A stretch of 64,000 nucleotides of DNA from Arthrobacter sp. NicSoilB4 (GCF_019977335.1 NZ_AP024653.1:2604001-2668000); one strand, 5' to 3'. Positions 8,809 through 18,188 are shown, counted from the first letter of the stretch. Translations and numbers: made by a program. The notes: generated by a model not told the origin, from the sequence alone.

Positions 8809-8814
8809 TAGAGT
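8809..8814 (+). promoter_or_regulatory. -10 box for leaderless pncB-pncA transcript
   Basis: TAGAGT, then 6 nt, then the GTG start at 8821. It begins 4 bp after the third copy of the 59-bp repeat, so any -35 contact would lie inside that repeat. Confidence 0.6.
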
Positions 8815-8820
8815 GAATTC

Positions 8821-10149
8821 GTGAGTACCTCAGCTGGCTGGGACCGTCCCCGCACGTCCCTGTACACCGATCATTACGAGCTGACCATGCTGCAGGCCGC
8901 GCTGCATTCCGGCGCCGCCCACCGCAAGTCAGTGTTCGAGGCCTTCGCCCGGCGGCTGCCGGACGGGCGCCGCTACGGCATTGTGGGCGGCACGGGCCGG
9001 CTGCTGGAGGGCATCGCGGACTTCCGCTTCAGTGAAGTCGAAATCGACTTCCTCCGCCGCACCAAGGTGGTCAACGAGGAGACCCTGGACTATCTGGCCG
9101 GTTTCTCCTTCTCCGGCGAAATCTGGGGTTACGCGGAGGGCGAAGCGTACTTCCCCAACTCCCCCATCCTCATTGTTGAATCCACGTTCGCAGAGGCCTG
9201 CATCCTCGAGACCTACATCCTGTCGGTCCTCAACCATGACAGCGCGATCGCCTCGGCGGCCTCTCGCATGATCACCGCGGCCGGAAGCCGCCCCTGCGTG
9301 GAGATGGGCTCGCGCCGCACCCAGGAGGAGTCCGCCGTCGCCGCGGCCCGCGCCGCCATCATCGCCGGTTTCGACAGCACCTCGAACCTGGAGGCTGGCC
9401 TGCGCTACGGGCTCAAGACCGTGGGCACGGCCGCGCATTCCTTCACCCTCCTGCACGACTCCGAGCGCGAGGCGTTCGAAGCGCAGATCGCGTCGATGGG
9501 CGCCGGCACCGCGCTGCTGGTGGACACCTACGACGTCGAGGCGGCGGTGCGCACCGCCGTCGAACTGGCCGGCGACAAGCTCGGCGCGGTGCGTCTCGAC
9601 TCCGGCGACCTCGTGGCGCAGGCGCAGTGGGTCCGCCAACTCCTGGATGACCTGGGCAACGAGCGGACGCGCATCATCGTCACTTCCGACCTCGACGAGT
9701 TCGCCATCGCCGCCCTGCAGTCCGCCCCGGTGGATTCCTACGGAGTCGGCACGTCCCTCGTGACCGGCTCCGGCGCCCCCACGGCCAGCATGGTCTACAA
9801 GCTGGTCAGCCGCACGGATGACGACGGCGAATTCGAACCCGTGGCCAAGGCCGCCAAGAACAAGACCAGCAAGGGAGGACGCAAGTACGCGCTGCGCAAG
9901 CTCAACGAGCGCGGCACGGCCACCCAGGAGATCGTCGGCATCGGGCACCGCCCGGAGGACGACGGCAATGACCGGCCCCTGCTGCATCAGTTCGTCAAGA
10001 ACGGCGGGCTCCTGCCCGGCTGGACCGGCGCGGAGGGTGTGCTGCGCGCCCGCCAGCGCCACGCGGACACCATGAAGGAGCTTCCCGCTGTCGTGAACCG
10101 GCTGCAGCGCGGCGAAGCGGCCATCCCCACCATTTACGAGGAGAACTGA
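8821..10149 (+). CDS. pncB: Nicotinate phosphoribosyltransferase
   Basis: A 442-aa enzyme that joins nicotinate to PRPP, giving nicotinate mononucleotide for NAD salvage. Recognisable segments are TDHYELTMLQAAL near the N-terminus, the phospho-histidine region VGTAAHSF near residue 205 and the PRPP/phosphate site GVGTSLVTG near 310. Length fits the family. It is the first gene of an operon with pncA: its stop shares a base with the next start (TGATG), so the two steps nicotinamide to nicotinate to NaMN are made together. In M. tuberculosis pncB1 is also next to clpS. Confidence 0.96.
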   Translation: MSTSAGWDRPRTSLYTDHYELTMLQAALHSGAAHRKSVFEAFARRLPDGRRYGIVGGTGRLLEGIADFRFSEVEIDFLRRTKVVNEETLDYLAGFSFSGEIWGYAEGEAYFPNSPILIVESTFAEACILETYILSVLNHDSAIASAASRMITAAGSRPCVEMGSRRTQEESAVAAARAAIIAGFDSTSNLEAGLRYGLKTVGTAAHSFTLLHDSEREAFEAQIASMGAGTALLVDTYDVEAAVRTAVELAGDKLGAVRLDSGDLVAQAQWVRQLLDDLGNERTRIIVTSDLDEFAIAALQSAPVDSYGVGTSLVTGSGAPTASMVYKLVSRTDDDGEFEPVAKAAKNKTSKGGRKYALRKLNERGTATQEIVGIGHRPEDDGNDRPLLHQFVKNGGLLPGWTGAEGVLRARQRHADTMKELPAVVNRLQRGEAAIPTIYEEN

Positions 10150-10817
10150 TGTCCCGCGCCCTCATCATCGTCGACGTCCAGAACGATTTCTGCGAAGGCG
10201 GCTCCCTGCCCGTCGAAGGCGGGGCGGAGCTGGCAGGCGCCATCAGCGAATACGTTGACGCCCACCACGGACAGTTCGACCACGTCGTGGCAACCCAGGA
10301 CTGGCACGTCGATCCGGGCGCGCATTTCTCGGAAGACCCGGACTTCATCGACAGCTGGCCGAAGCACTGCGTGGCCGGAACCCGCGGGGCCGAACTCCAC
10401 CCTGACCTCGACACGGAATACATCCAGGCCTACTTCCGCAAGGGCCAGTTCACCGCGGCCTACTCGGGCTTTGAGGGCCTGCTTGCCCCGGACGATGCCG
10501 TGCCCACCGGAGACAGGAAACCCGGTGCCATGCCGCTCTCCGGGGGCTCCCCCGGCGGTGACACCGACGTCGAACCCGGCGGCGAGGCCCTGGCCGGCGA
10601 GGACGCAATCGGGCTCGATGACTGGCTGCAGAGCCACGACGTCGAGGACGTCGTGGTCGTCGGAATCGCCACCGACCATTGCGTCAAGGCGACCGCCCTC
10701 GACGGCGTGCAGGCCGGGTACTCCGTGACTGTGCTGCGGGATCTCACGGTCGGCGTGGCCGAGGACCTCGACGACGCGATTGCGGAAATGGAACTCGGCG
10801 GCGTCGACATCGCCTGA
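10149..10817 (+). CDS. pncA: Nicotinamidase/pyrazinamidase
   Basis: A 222-aa deamidase turning nicotinamide into nicotinate. The catalytic triad is visible: D9 (VDVQNDF), K98 (FRKGQFTAAYSGFEG) and C178 (GIATDHCVK). Metal ligands D51, H53, H59 and H73 are in ATQDWHVDPGAHF and WPKHC. The protein is about 36 residues longer than mycobacterial PncA because of a Gly/Pro-rich insertion at about 114-152, between the lysine and the cysteine, which should project as a loop. The start overlaps the pncB stop by one base. Confidence 0.95.
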   Translation: MSRALIIVDVQNDFCEGGSLPVEGGAELAGAISEYVDAHHGQFDHVVATQDWHVDPGAHFSEDPDFIDSWPKHCVAGTRGAELHPDLDTEYIQAYFRKGQFTAAYSGFEGLLAPDDAVPTGDRKPGAMPLSGGSPGGDTDVEPGGEALAGEDAIGLDDWLQSHDVEDVVVVGIATDHCVKATALDGVQAGYSVTVLRDLTVGVAEDLDDAIAEMELGGVDIA

Positions 10818-10939
10818 GGCCGGCTGCGTCGTTCCCCTGCACGTTTCCCCGTGACCGCTGACGGGAAAGCCGCGCCGCCGCAGTAGACTCGAAATCCCTG
10901 CCCAATATCGTCTGACCCGCAAGAACCCCGGAGTACATC

Positions 10940-11287
10940 ATGAAGAAGACCCTGACCGTCCTGATCGCTGCCGGGGCCCTGCTCGGCGCTGCCGGGTGCA
11001 CTGCCCCGCAAGACACCACCGAGGAATCCTGCGCCCGGATCCAGAGCGTTGGCGCGGGACCCACGTCCGCCGCGGACAAGGCCGGGATGATCCGCCTCGC
11101 CAACCGGCTCCGGCCCATCGAGGCCACCGCGTCCAAGGAACTGCAGGCCCCGCTGACCTCCATCATCGAGTTCCTGGACGCCTCGGCCCAGGAAAACCCG
11201 GATTCCGCCAAGCTGGAAGAGCTGCAGGGGTCCTACACCGCTGCCGGCCAGACCCTCAGCCAGCTCTGCACCGGCGGCGGCCAGTAG
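10940..11287 (+). CDS. Small secreted lipoprotein of unknown function
   Basis: A 115-aa protein with a type II signal peptide: MKKTLTVLIAAGALLGAAGC places the lipidated Cys at residue 20. The mature part is helical, polar and has one more Cys pair candidate (C31 and the C-terminal LCTGG). No domain is recognised. A GGAG Shine-Dalgarno lies about 8 nt before the ATG. It is a single-gene unit ending in a strong terminator shared with the converging helicase gene. Confidence 0.85.
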   Translation: MKKTLTVLIAAGALLGAAGCTAPQDTTEESCARIQSVGAGPTSAADKAGMIRLANRLRPIEATASKELQAPLTSIIEFLDASAQENPDSAKLEELQGSYTAAGQTLSQLCTGGGQ

Positions 11288-11314
11288 CGGCAGCCGACCG
11301 GTGCGAAATTTCCC

Positions 11315-11346
11315 AAAAAGGGACCGGGTGACCCCGGTCCCTTTTT
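11315..11346. terminator. Strong bidirectional intrinsic terminator
   Basis: A perfect 14-bp stem (AAAAAGGGACCGGG and complement) with a TGAC loop, giving a run of T on each strand. It serves both the lipoprotein gene (stop 11287) and the converging helicase gene (stop 11372). Confidence 0.9.
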
Positions 11347-11371
11347 CGCGTTTTCATTCCGGCGCCGGTGG

Positions 11372-13156
11372 CTATTTCCGGCCGATAAACCAGTCCTGCA
11401 GCTTTCGAAGCCTGGTCTGCAGCTGCTGCTCGTTGGCCTGCGCCACCGCAGGGCCGCCGCAGACCGTCCTGAGCTTGGTGTGGATGACGCCGTGCGGCGT
11501 GCCCGTGCGCGCAGACCAGGCCGCGACGTTCTTCGCCAGTTCGGTGCGCAGGTCCATCAGCATGCGGTGGTCCGGCACCGCCGGTATGGCTGCGGCAGGG
11601 CTTGACTGCGGGGCACGCGCGTTCTTGCGGTTGAGCTGCTCATGCTGGCGCTGGCGCAGCAGCGTGCCGACCTGTTCGGCGTCGAGCAGCCCGGGAATCC
11701 CGAGGAAGTCGAGCTCGTCCTCGGAGCCCACCTCGCCGCCGGTGCCGAACTCGCCGCCGTCGAACAGCACACGGTCAAAGGAGGCCTGCGAATCCAGCGC
11801 CTCGAACTTGCCCTTGGTCAGCGAATCCGAGGCTTTCTCCTCGCGGTTCGCCTCGTCCATGAGCGAGTCTTCCGGGTTGAAGAGGCCGTCGCCGTCCTCC
11901 TTCTCGGGGCGGTCCAGGGCGTGGTCCCGTTCGGCCTCCATGGAGTTCGCCAGGGCCATCAGCTGCGGCACGGAGGGCAGGAAGACCGACGCCGTCTCGC
12001 CGCGTTTCCGGGCGCGCACGAAGCGCCCGACGGCCTGGGCGAAGAACAGCGGGGTGGCGGTGGAGGTCGCATAGACGCCGACGGAAAGCCGGGGGACGTC
12101 CACGCCTTCGGAGACCATACGCACGGCCACCATCCAGCGCTTTTCGCTGGCGGTGAACTCCTCGATCTTGCTGGAGGCTTTCGTGTCGTCGGAGAGGATG
12201 ACCGTGGGCGACTCGCCCGTGATCCTCTTCAGCTGCCCGGCGTAGGCACGGGCGTCCTCGTGGTCGGTCGCGATGACCAGCCCGCCGGCGTCGGGAACGG
12301 TCCGGCGCACCTCGCTGAGCCGTTTGTCCGCCCCGGCAAGCACGGCGGGGATCCATTCGCCCGTGGGGTTCAGCGCTGTCCGCCAGGCCTGGGACGTGAC
12401 GTCCTTGGTGACGGCCGATTCACCGAGCGAGGCCGCCATCTCCTCGCCGCCGCTGGTGCGCCAGCGCATCTGGCCGGAATAGGCCATAAACATCACGGGA
12501 CGGACCACGTGGTCCCGGAGCGCCTTGCCGTAGCCGTAGGTATAGTCCGCCTTGGAACGCCGGATGCCGTCCCGGTCCTCGGCGTATTCCACAAACGGGA
12601 TCGGCGAGGTGTCGGAGCGGAACGGAGTGCCTGTCAGCGAGAGCCGGCGCGCCGCGGGTTCAAAGGCTTCGCGGAGCCCGTCGCCCCACGACAGCGCCTC
12701 GCCGCCGTGGTGGATTTCGTCGAGGATGACCAGCGTGCGGGCGGCTTCGGTCTTGGCCCGGTGCAGCATCGGCTTGCTCGCCACCTGCGCGTAGGTTACC
12801 GCGACGCCGATGAAGCCGCGGCCGTGCTGGCCGTCGGCGTTCTTGAAGTTCGGATCGATGGCGATGCCCACCCTGGCGGCCGCGTCGGCCCACTGCCGCT
12901 TCAGGTGGTCGGTGGGCGCCACGATGGTGACACGGTTGACGACATTGGCTTCGATCAGCATCGAAGCCACCCGCAGCGCGAACGTGGTTTTGCCGGCGCC
13001 GGGCGTTGCGACCGCGAGGAAGTCCCTGGGATGCGTGGTGAAGTAGCTGTCCAGGGCTTCCTGCTGCCAGGCACGGAGCTTCGGCGCGGTGCCCCAGGCT
13101 GCCCGCTCGGGATACGCGGGCGGCAGCACGGGTCCGCCGAAGAGTGTCTCTGTCAC
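11372..13156 (-). CDS. DEAD/DEAH-box SF2 helicase
   Basis: A 594-aa superfamily 2 helicase of the type-III-restriction/UvrB-like fold. Walker A is TPGAGKTT (residues 51-58), motif II is DEIH (146-149), motif III is LTGTPFR, and the C-terminal RecA domain ends in the QAVGRFVRARKRG motif VI. The last 200 residues are acidic, then helical. No nuclease or methylase is fused or adjacent, so it does not look like a restriction subunit. The GTG start has a GGAGGG Shine-Dalgarno 8 nt upstream. Substrate is unknown; a repair or recombination role is inferred. Confidence 0.9.
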   Translation of the reverse strand: MTETLFGGPVLPPAYPERAAWGTAPKLRAWQQEALDSYFTTHPRDFLAVATPGAGKTTFALRVASMLIEANVVNRVTIVAPTDHLKRQWADAAARVGIAIDPNFKNADGQHGRGFIGVAVTYAQVASKPMLHRAKTEAARTLVILDEIHHGGEALSWGDGLREAFEPAARRLSLTGTPFRSDTSPIPFVEYAEDRDGIRRSKADYTYGYGKALRDHVVRPVMFMAYSGQMRWRTSGGEEMAASLGESAVTKDVTSQAWRTALNPTGEWIPAVLAGADKRLSEVRRTVPDAGGLVIATDHEDARAYAGQLKRITGESPTVILSDDTKASSKIEEFTASEKRWMVAVRMVSEGVDVPRLSVGVYATSTATPLFFAQAVGRFVRARKRGETASVFLPSVPQLMALANSMEAERDHALDRPEKEDGDGLFNPEDSLMDEANREEKASDSLTKGKFEALDSQASFDRVLFDGGEFGTGGEVGSEDELDFLGIPGLLDAEQVGTLLRQRQHEQLNRKNARAPQSSPAAAIPAVPDHRMLMDLRTELAKNVAAWSARTGTPHGVIHTKLRTVCGGPAVAQANEQQLQTRLRKLQDWFIGRK

Positions 13157-13363
13157 TTAGGTGCCCTCCATTCCGCGCACTGCTGCCGCTGACGGAGAAA
13201 CCCACTTAAGCACAAAAAACACCAATCTTTTCGGATGAACCGTAAGCAATCACCGGCCAGCTGGACCGGGCATCATTCACCGGGGGAACAGGCTCTCCGG
13301 TGCAGGGGGCAGGCCCGGACGCGGGCACGGGGAGGCGATGCGTCCGCGCCCTGCGTGGCCGCG

Positions 13364-13681
13364 CTATTTGTCGCCGGAACCCTTGCCGCCGTCGTTGCCC
13401 GGGCGGAGGCCGTCGTAGACCTCTTTGCATTCGGGGCAGACGGGGAACTTCTTCGGATCGCGGCCCGGCGTCCAGACCTTGCCGCACAGGGCGATGACGG
13501 GTTCGCCGGACAGCGCGGATTCCATGATCTTTTCCTTGCGCACGTAGTGCGAGAAGCGTTCCCGGTCACCGGGTTCCACTTCCTGGCGCAGTTCCTCGCG
13601 CTCGATAGTGGCCGTCGACGTCCCGGCTCCGGAGAGCTCGCGCATTGGGTCGTTTTCGAGAGGATCGGTCATGCTGTTCAT
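13364..13681 (-). CDS. DUF3039 protein
   Basis: A 105-aa conserved actinobacterial protein of family DUF3039. It holds the patterns REELRQEVEPGDRERFSHYVRK and a likely zinc ribbon with ALCGK and FPVCPECKEVY. The start is set at the ATG 13681 because TAAGAT ends 7 nt upstream, and that box covers the earlier in-frame ATG at 13690. The function is unknown; in this family the gene commonly neighbours the helicase seen here. Confidence 0.85.
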   Translation of the reverse strand: MNSMTDPLENDPMRELSGAGTSTATIEREELRQEVEPGDRERFSHYVRKEKIMESALSGEPVIALCGKVWTPGRDPKKFPVCPECKEVYDGLRPGNDGGKGSGDK

Positions 13682-13688
13682 GAGTCCC

Positions 13689-13694
13689 ATCTTA
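13689..13694 (-). promoter_or_regulatory. -10 box for leaderless DUF3039 transcript
   Basis: TAAGAT on the minus strand, 7 nt before the ATG at 13681. Because the box overlaps the ATG at 13690, that codon cannot be the start of this transcript. Confidence 0.5.
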
Positions 13695-13751
13695 GCCGCT
13701 GGATCGGACCGTATGGCGACGGCATGGCGGCGGTAAGTTGAAGGCGCAGTG

Positions 13752-14534
13752 CTACAACCCCTGCCACGAGGGCTTGTTCTCATAGCTATGGCGGTAGTAG
13801 TCGGCGAGCCGCAGCGACGACGCGGCCGCCTCGTCAAGCAGGATCGTGGCATGCGGGTGCAGCTGCAGGACCGAGGCCGCGCAGATGGCGGCGACGGGTC
13901 CTTCCACGAGGTCGCGGACCGCCTGCGCCTTCTGCGCGCCGGTGGCAATGAGAATCACATGCCGGGCCTCCAGGATGGTTCCAAGCCCCTGGGTCACCAC
14001 GTGGTGCGGGACGTGGGACAAACTCCCGAAGAACCGTGCGTTGTCCCGGCGCGTCTGCTCGATCAGGGTCTTGATCCGGGTCCGCGATGCCAGGGAGGAC
14101 CCGGGCTCGTTGAATCCGATGTGGCCGTCGGTGCCGACGCCCAGCAGTTGCAGATCCACTCCCCCTGCATCGCGGATGGCGTCCTCGAAGGCCCGGCAGG
14201 CGGCAGGTATGTCCGCGGCCGAGCCGTCCGGGCCGCGGACGTTCGCCGGGTCGATGTTCACGCGCTCGGTGAATTCACGCCGGATCACTTCACGGTAGGA
14301 CTCCGGGTGTCCGGGCGGCAGCCCCACATATTCGTCCAGGGCGAAGGCCCGCACCTGGCTGAAGTCCAGGCCGTCCCGCTCGTGCCGCAACGCCAGTTCG
14401 TTGTAGGCAGGCAGCGGGGACGAACCGGTGGCCAGGCCCAGGACGGCGGCGGGTTTGCGCCGGATCAGTGCCTCCACAGCATCCGCCGCAAGGGCGGCGA
14501 TCGGCTTGCTGCCGGACAAAATGACGACTTCCAT
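13752..14534 (-). CDS. nagB: Glucosamine-6-phosphate deaminase
   Basis: A 260-aa enzyme converting glucosamine-6-phosphate to fructose-6-phosphate and ammonia. The N-terminal LGLATGSSPLPAYNEL phosphate loop, AFALDEYVGLP with the catalytic Asp67 and GVGTDGHIGFNEPGSS with the Asp/His pair are all present. The frame extends upstream to 14582 through a low-complexity Arg/Gln run, but the fold starts at MEVVILSG, so the ATG at 14534 is used. The region just upstream (about 14535-14600) is a run of degenerate tgccgc-type hexamers. The gene is isolated from other nag genes here. Confidence 0.95.
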   Translation of the reverse strand: MEVVILSGSKPIAALAADAVEALIRRKPAAVLGLATGSSPLPAYNELALRHERDGLDFSQVRAFALDEYVGLPPGHPESYREVIRREFTERVNIDPANVRGPDGSAADIPAACRAFEDAIRDAGGVDLQLLGVGTDGHIGFNEPGSSLASRTRIKTLIEQTRRDNARFFGSLSHVPHHVVTQGLGTILEARHVILIATGAQKAQAVRDLVEGPVAAICAASVLQLHPHATILLDEAAASSLRLADYYRHSYENKPSWQGL

Positions 14535-14639
14535 GGCCCTGCCTTTACCGTTGCCCTGCCGCTGCCTCTTCCGCTGCCGCACCCGTTGCCGGATGCGCCT
14601 TAGGGGCAGGTTATCCCAGTCCCGCCCGCCGCGCCCGTG

Positions 14640-16211
14640 TCAACGGTTGACGGCCAGCTGGGCCAGCAGTTCCGGCCCGCGGGCATCGAGCCATTTGCCG
14701 CCCAGCCGGACTCCTGCGGCAAACAACACGAGCCCCAGGACCGGGCCAAGGACCAGGTTGATCCAGCCGGGCACGGAGCTTCCGGTGACGAATTGCGCCG
14801 CCACAAGCGCCGTTTCGGGGGCCACCAGCACCAGGAGTGCCCCCATGCCGCCGAACTGCACCGCCAGCGTCTGCGCCACATTGCCGGGCGGCTTCTTGAA
14901 GGGGCTGTCCCCGGGGAGCGGCACCGCCGACGTGTAGCGTGCCGACACTACCGAGGACAGACCGATCCCGCTGAACAGGACACCGAGGGACAACCCGAGC
15001 ACTGCGGGCAACTGCTGCCAGTCCGCGCCGAGCAGGAACGGCAGGACGCTGAGCGCCAGCACCACCGGCAGGGCGAAGACAAGGCACGCCACCGCCCTGC
15101 CGAGCCTGTCGTGGACGCCCCGCACTCCTGTGGCGACGTGCAGCGCGAAGGCGGTGTTGTCATAGGAGACGTCCGTTGAGATGGACCAGGCAAGCAGGAA
15201 CGCGGTCATCGGCCCGATGAAGAGGAGCAGCCCGTAGGATCCCGTCTGGGTGGCCTGGAACAGCAGCAGGACCGGCAGCAGCGGGACGACGACGAGGGAG
15301 CCTGAGTACCGGGGGTCCCGGAGCCAGTAGGTCAGGGACCGTGCCGCGACCGCGCCCGTTGGCGTCGCCGGGAACAACCCGAAGAATCCGAGTCCTCCGG
15401 CCCGCTTCCTGGAGGTGCCGGCATAGGGCGGCGTCACGAGTGCCCGCTGCAGCAGCAGCTTCCAGCACAGCGCGAGTCCGGCGAGCGTGGCAACAGCTAT
15501 CAGAAACTTAAGGGCCGCGGCGCCGTAGCTCCCCTCGGCAAGATCGCCGCCGAGGGACCACGCGGCCCCCGCCGGGGTCCAGGACAGCGTGCGTGCCAGT
15601 CCGGCCAGGAAGTTCCCGGAACCCGCAATCCCTTTGGCGATCCCCGCCACGATCGGGCCCATCAGGACAAGGGGTATCAGGAAGATCACCGCGCTGGCGT
15701 CCTTGAAACGGCGGGAACTGGCCAGCCCTGCGGTGGCCGTAGTGACCAGTTTCGACAGGACAATGCAGCTCAGCACACCGAGGACCGCGCCCACCAGGGC
15801 GCCGCCCGCGGCAGGCAGGCTCCGGGACCAGGTGCCGACGGTGCCGAGCGCCACCAGGGTGGTCGCGGCGCCCGGGATGCCGATCAGCCCGCCGAGGGCC
15901 AGGCCGGTCAGCAGCTGCGGCATTGGCACGGCGAACGTGGTGAACCGGGCCGGGTCCAGCGTCATATCGGCGGCGGCGGCAGCGACCGGGACCACGGCCC
16001 ACCCCAGCAGCGCGGCGGCGCCGCCGAGCACCACGACCGTGTGCGCCAGGCCGGCGTCCTGCCCGCGGAGATACAGGAGCCCCGCGACGGCGAGCCCCAC
16101 GAGTCCCAGCGCATACAGGACGCCGATGCCGAGGCCCACAAGCTGCCAGGGGCTGCGGCGGACGCTGTTGCGCAGCAGGATCAGCTTGAGCCTCAGAAGG
16201 TGCGCAACCAT
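14640..16211 (-). CDS. ABC transporter permease (ABC-2-like exporter subunit)
   Basis: A 523-aa very hydrophobic protein with about 12 predicted transmembrane helices, starting MVAHLLRLKLILLRNSVRRSPW. Its start lies inside the end of the ATP-binding gene (19-bp overlap), so the two form one transporter. The longer open frame to 16346 is out of register with the membrane fold and overlaps the ATPase, so the ATG at 16211 is used. The substrate is unknown; the pair resembles actinobacterial drug or lipid exporters. Confidence 0.85.
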   Translation of the reverse strand: MVAHLLRLKLILLRNSVRRSPWQLVGLGIGVLYALGLVGLAVAGLLYLRGQDAGLAHTVVVLGGAAALLGWAVVPVAAAAADMTLDPARFTTFAVPMPQLLTGLALGGLIGIPGAATTLVALGTVGTWSRSLPAAGGALVGAVLGVLSCIVLSKLVTTATAGLASSRRFKDASAVIFLIPLVLMGPIVAGIAKGIAGSGNFLAGLARTLSWTPAGAAWSLGGDLAEGSYGAAALKFLIAVATLAGLALCWKLLLQRALVTPPYAGTSRKRAGGLGFFGLFPATPTGAVAARSLTYWLRDPRYSGSLVVVPLLPVLLLFQATQTGSYGLLLFIGPMTAFLLAWSISTDVSYDNTAFALHVATGVRGVHDRLGRAVACLVFALPVVLALSVLPFLLGADWQQLPAVLGLSLGVLFSGIGLSSVVSARYTSAVPLPGDSPFKKPPGNVAQTLAVQFGGMGALLVLVAPETALVAAQFVTGSSVPGWINLVLGPVLGLVLFAAGVRLGGKWLDARGPELLAQLAVNR

Positions 16212-16999
16212 TCGAGCCCCTCCGTGTGGCTGCGGCCGCCGACCAGCTCGACGAACCGGTCTTCGAGCGACTCGCCCGCGCGGACCTCTTCCACGGTCCC
16301 GGCGGCGAGCAGCCGGCCGGCGGCGACGACGGCGACGTGGTCGCACATCCGCTGGACCAGATCCATGACGTGGCTGGAGACGATGACTGTGCCGCCGGAA
16401 GCCACATAGCGGTCCAGGATGTCGCGGATGTTGGCGGCGGACACCGGGTCCACAGATTCGAAGGGCTCGTCGAGCACCAGCAGCCGCGGCGCATGGATCA
16501 GCGCCGAGGCGAGGGCGATCTTCTTCGTCATGCCGGCGGAGTAGTCCACCACCAGCGTGCCGGCGTCGACGCTCAGGTCCAGGGCCGCGAGCAGTTCCTT
16601 GACGCGCCCGGCCACGACGTCCTTGTCCATCCCGCGCAGCAGCCCGGCGTAGCTGACCAGCTGCTCGCCGGTCAGCCGGTCAAAGAGCCGGACGCCGTCC
16701 GGCAGGATGCCCATCAGCTTCTTGGCTTCCAGCGGCTGCTTCCAGACGTCCACCCCGTGCACGAACGCCGTGCCGAACTCGGGCCGCAGCAGTCCCGTCG
16801 CCATCGACAGTGTGGTGGTCTTGCCGGCGCCGTTCGGGCCGACGATCCCGTAGAAGGAGCCCGCCGGAACGTCCAGGCTGATACCGTCGACGGCGATCTT
16901 GCCGCCAAAGCGCTTGGCCAGCCCGCGCAGGGACAGTGCGGGGACCGGCTGGTCCCGCCGGCCTTCGGTGGCAGGCGGATGCGGTTGGTGAAAAGTCAT
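16193..16999 (-). CDS. ABC transporter ATP-binding protein
   Basis: A 268-aa ABC ATPase. Walker A is GPNGAGKTT near residue 54, the signature is YSAGMTKKIALASALIHAP (a variant C-loop, SAGM in place of SGGQ), and Walker B is LLVLDEPFESVDP. It is coupled to the permease gene downstream. The ATG follows a TAGTCT box by 6 nt, so this operon is likely leaderless. Confidence 0.93.
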   Translation of the reverse strand: MTFHQPHPPATEGRRDQPVPALSLRGLAKRFGGKIAVDGISLDVPAGSFYGIVGPNGAGKTTTLSMATGLLRPEFGTAFVHGVDVWKQPLEAKKLMGILPDGVRLFDRLTGEQLVSYAGLLRGMDKDVVAGRVKELLAALDLSVDAGTLVVDYSAGMTKKIALASALIHAPRLLVLDEPFESVDPVSAANIRDILDRYVASGGTVIVSSHVMDLVQRMCDHVAVVAAGRLLAAGTVEEVRAGESLEDRFVELVGGRSHTEGLEWLRTF

Positions 17000-17005
17000 G
17001 TCGCT

Positions 17006-17011
17006 AGACTA
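17006..17011 (-). promoter_or_regulatory. -10 box for leaderless ABC-transporter transcript
   Basis: TAGTCT on the minus strand, 6 nt upstream of the ATG at 16999. Confidence 0.55.
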
Positions 17012-17087
17012 ACCGCCGCCGTGCCCGGAACGGATCGTCCGCAAGGCGTACCCCGCAGGCGGACCACTCTCTCCGTTGGAGGGTCTG

Positions 17088-18188
17088 CTAGAAGGAGTGG
17101 CGGGGAATGGCGCGGTCGTACTGCGGCGGCCAGACCATTTCATGGCCAAGCTCGAAGGCAGCCCGCAGCCACCAGTGCGGGTCGCGCAGGGCGGCACGGG
17201 CGATGAACACACCGTCGGCCTGGCCGGTGGCCACGGCGTGCTCGGCCTGGCCGGCCGACGTCAGCAGCCCGACCGTGCCGGTCCTGACTCCGGTTTCGCG
17301 CCGGATCCGTGCGGAGAAACCGGTCTGGTAGCCGGGTCCCACCGGGATCTGCTGGTACGCGACGGCGCCGCCGCTGGAGACGTCCACGAGGTCCACGCCA
17401 TGTTCGGAGGCCGCCTTGGCCATCCGCACGGAGGCCTCGGCGTCGATGCCGCCTTCAGCCCAGTCCGAGGCAGAGATCCGGAGCAGCAGCGGCATGGAGT
17501 CGGGAATGACGTTCCGCACGGCATCCACCACGGCGAGGGTGAGCCTGTTCCGGCCCTCCTCGTCACCGCCCCAGCGGTCGGTGCGGTCATTGACCAGGGG
17601 GCTTTGGAACTGGTGCAGGAGATAGCCGTGCGCGCCGTGGATTTCGATGGTGTCGAAGCCAGCTCCGACGGCCCGTTCCGCGGCCGCGGCGAAATCGGCG
17701 ATCACGCCGTCGATCTCCTCCTCCGACATCGCGGAGGGGGCGTCGTAGCCGTCGAAGGCCGAGGTGCCGGGACCCACGGTGGGCCACCCGCCGTCGGCCG
17801 CAGCCACCGTGCCTTTCCTGCCCGAGAACGGCCAGTAGGAGGAGGCCTTCCGGCCGGCGTGCGCCAGCTGGGTGCCGATCTTGGTCTCAGCGGATCCGTG
17901 CCGGTGGACGAACGCCGTAATCCGCTCCCAGGCCGCCGCCTGGTCGTCGTTGTAGAGTCCGGCGTCCCGCGGGCTGATCCGTCCGGCGGCGTTGACGGCG
18001 GCCGCCTCGGTGAGGATCAGGGCTGCGCCGCCGGTGGCGAAGGAGCCCAGATGCATCAGGTGCCAGTCGTTGGGGACCCCTTCCCCGGTTTCCGGCTCAC
18101 AGCTGTACTGGCACATCGGCGAGACCCAGCCGCGGTGCTGCAGGTGCAGGGATCGCAGTTCCAGCGGGGCGAAGAGCGCGGAACCCAT
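17088..18188 (-). CDS. NADH:flavin oxidoreductase, old yellow enzyme (YqjM-like)
   Basis: A 366-aa FMN-dependent ene-reductase of the OYE family. It carries the YqjM-type SPMCQYS motif near the N-terminus (redox-tuning Cys), AQLAHAGRKAS near residue 110 and EIHGAHGYLLHQF followed by SPLVNDRTDRWGG near 180-200. YqjM-like enzymes reduce activated C=C bonds such as those of enones or maleimides. Its ATG shares a base with the stop of the upstream thioredoxin/TPR gene, so the two are co-expressed, which suggests a stress-response role. Confidence 0.93.
   Translation of the reverse strand: MGSALFAPLELRSLHLQHRGWVSPMCQYSCEPETGEGVPNDWHLMHLGSFATGGAALILTEAAAVNAAGRISPRDAGLYNDDQAAAWERITAFVHRHGSAETKIGTQLAHAGRKASSYWPFSGRKGTVAAADGGWPTVGPGTSAFDGYDAPSAMSEEEIDGVIADFAAAAERAVGAGFDTIEIHGAHGYLLHQFQSPLVNDRTDRWGGDEEGRNRLTLAVVDAVRNVIPDSMPLLLRISASDWAEGGIDAEASVRMAKAASEHGVDLVDVSSGGAVAYQQIPVGPGYQTGFSARIRRETGVRTGTVGLLTSAGQAEHAVATGQADGVFIARAALRDPHWWLRAAFELGHEMVWPPQYDRAIPRHSF

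Noticed and set aside
11372..13681. Type III restriction system based on the helicase
   Set aside because: No nuclease or methyltransferase gene is adjacent, and the partner is the DUF3039 protein seen with this helicase in relatives.
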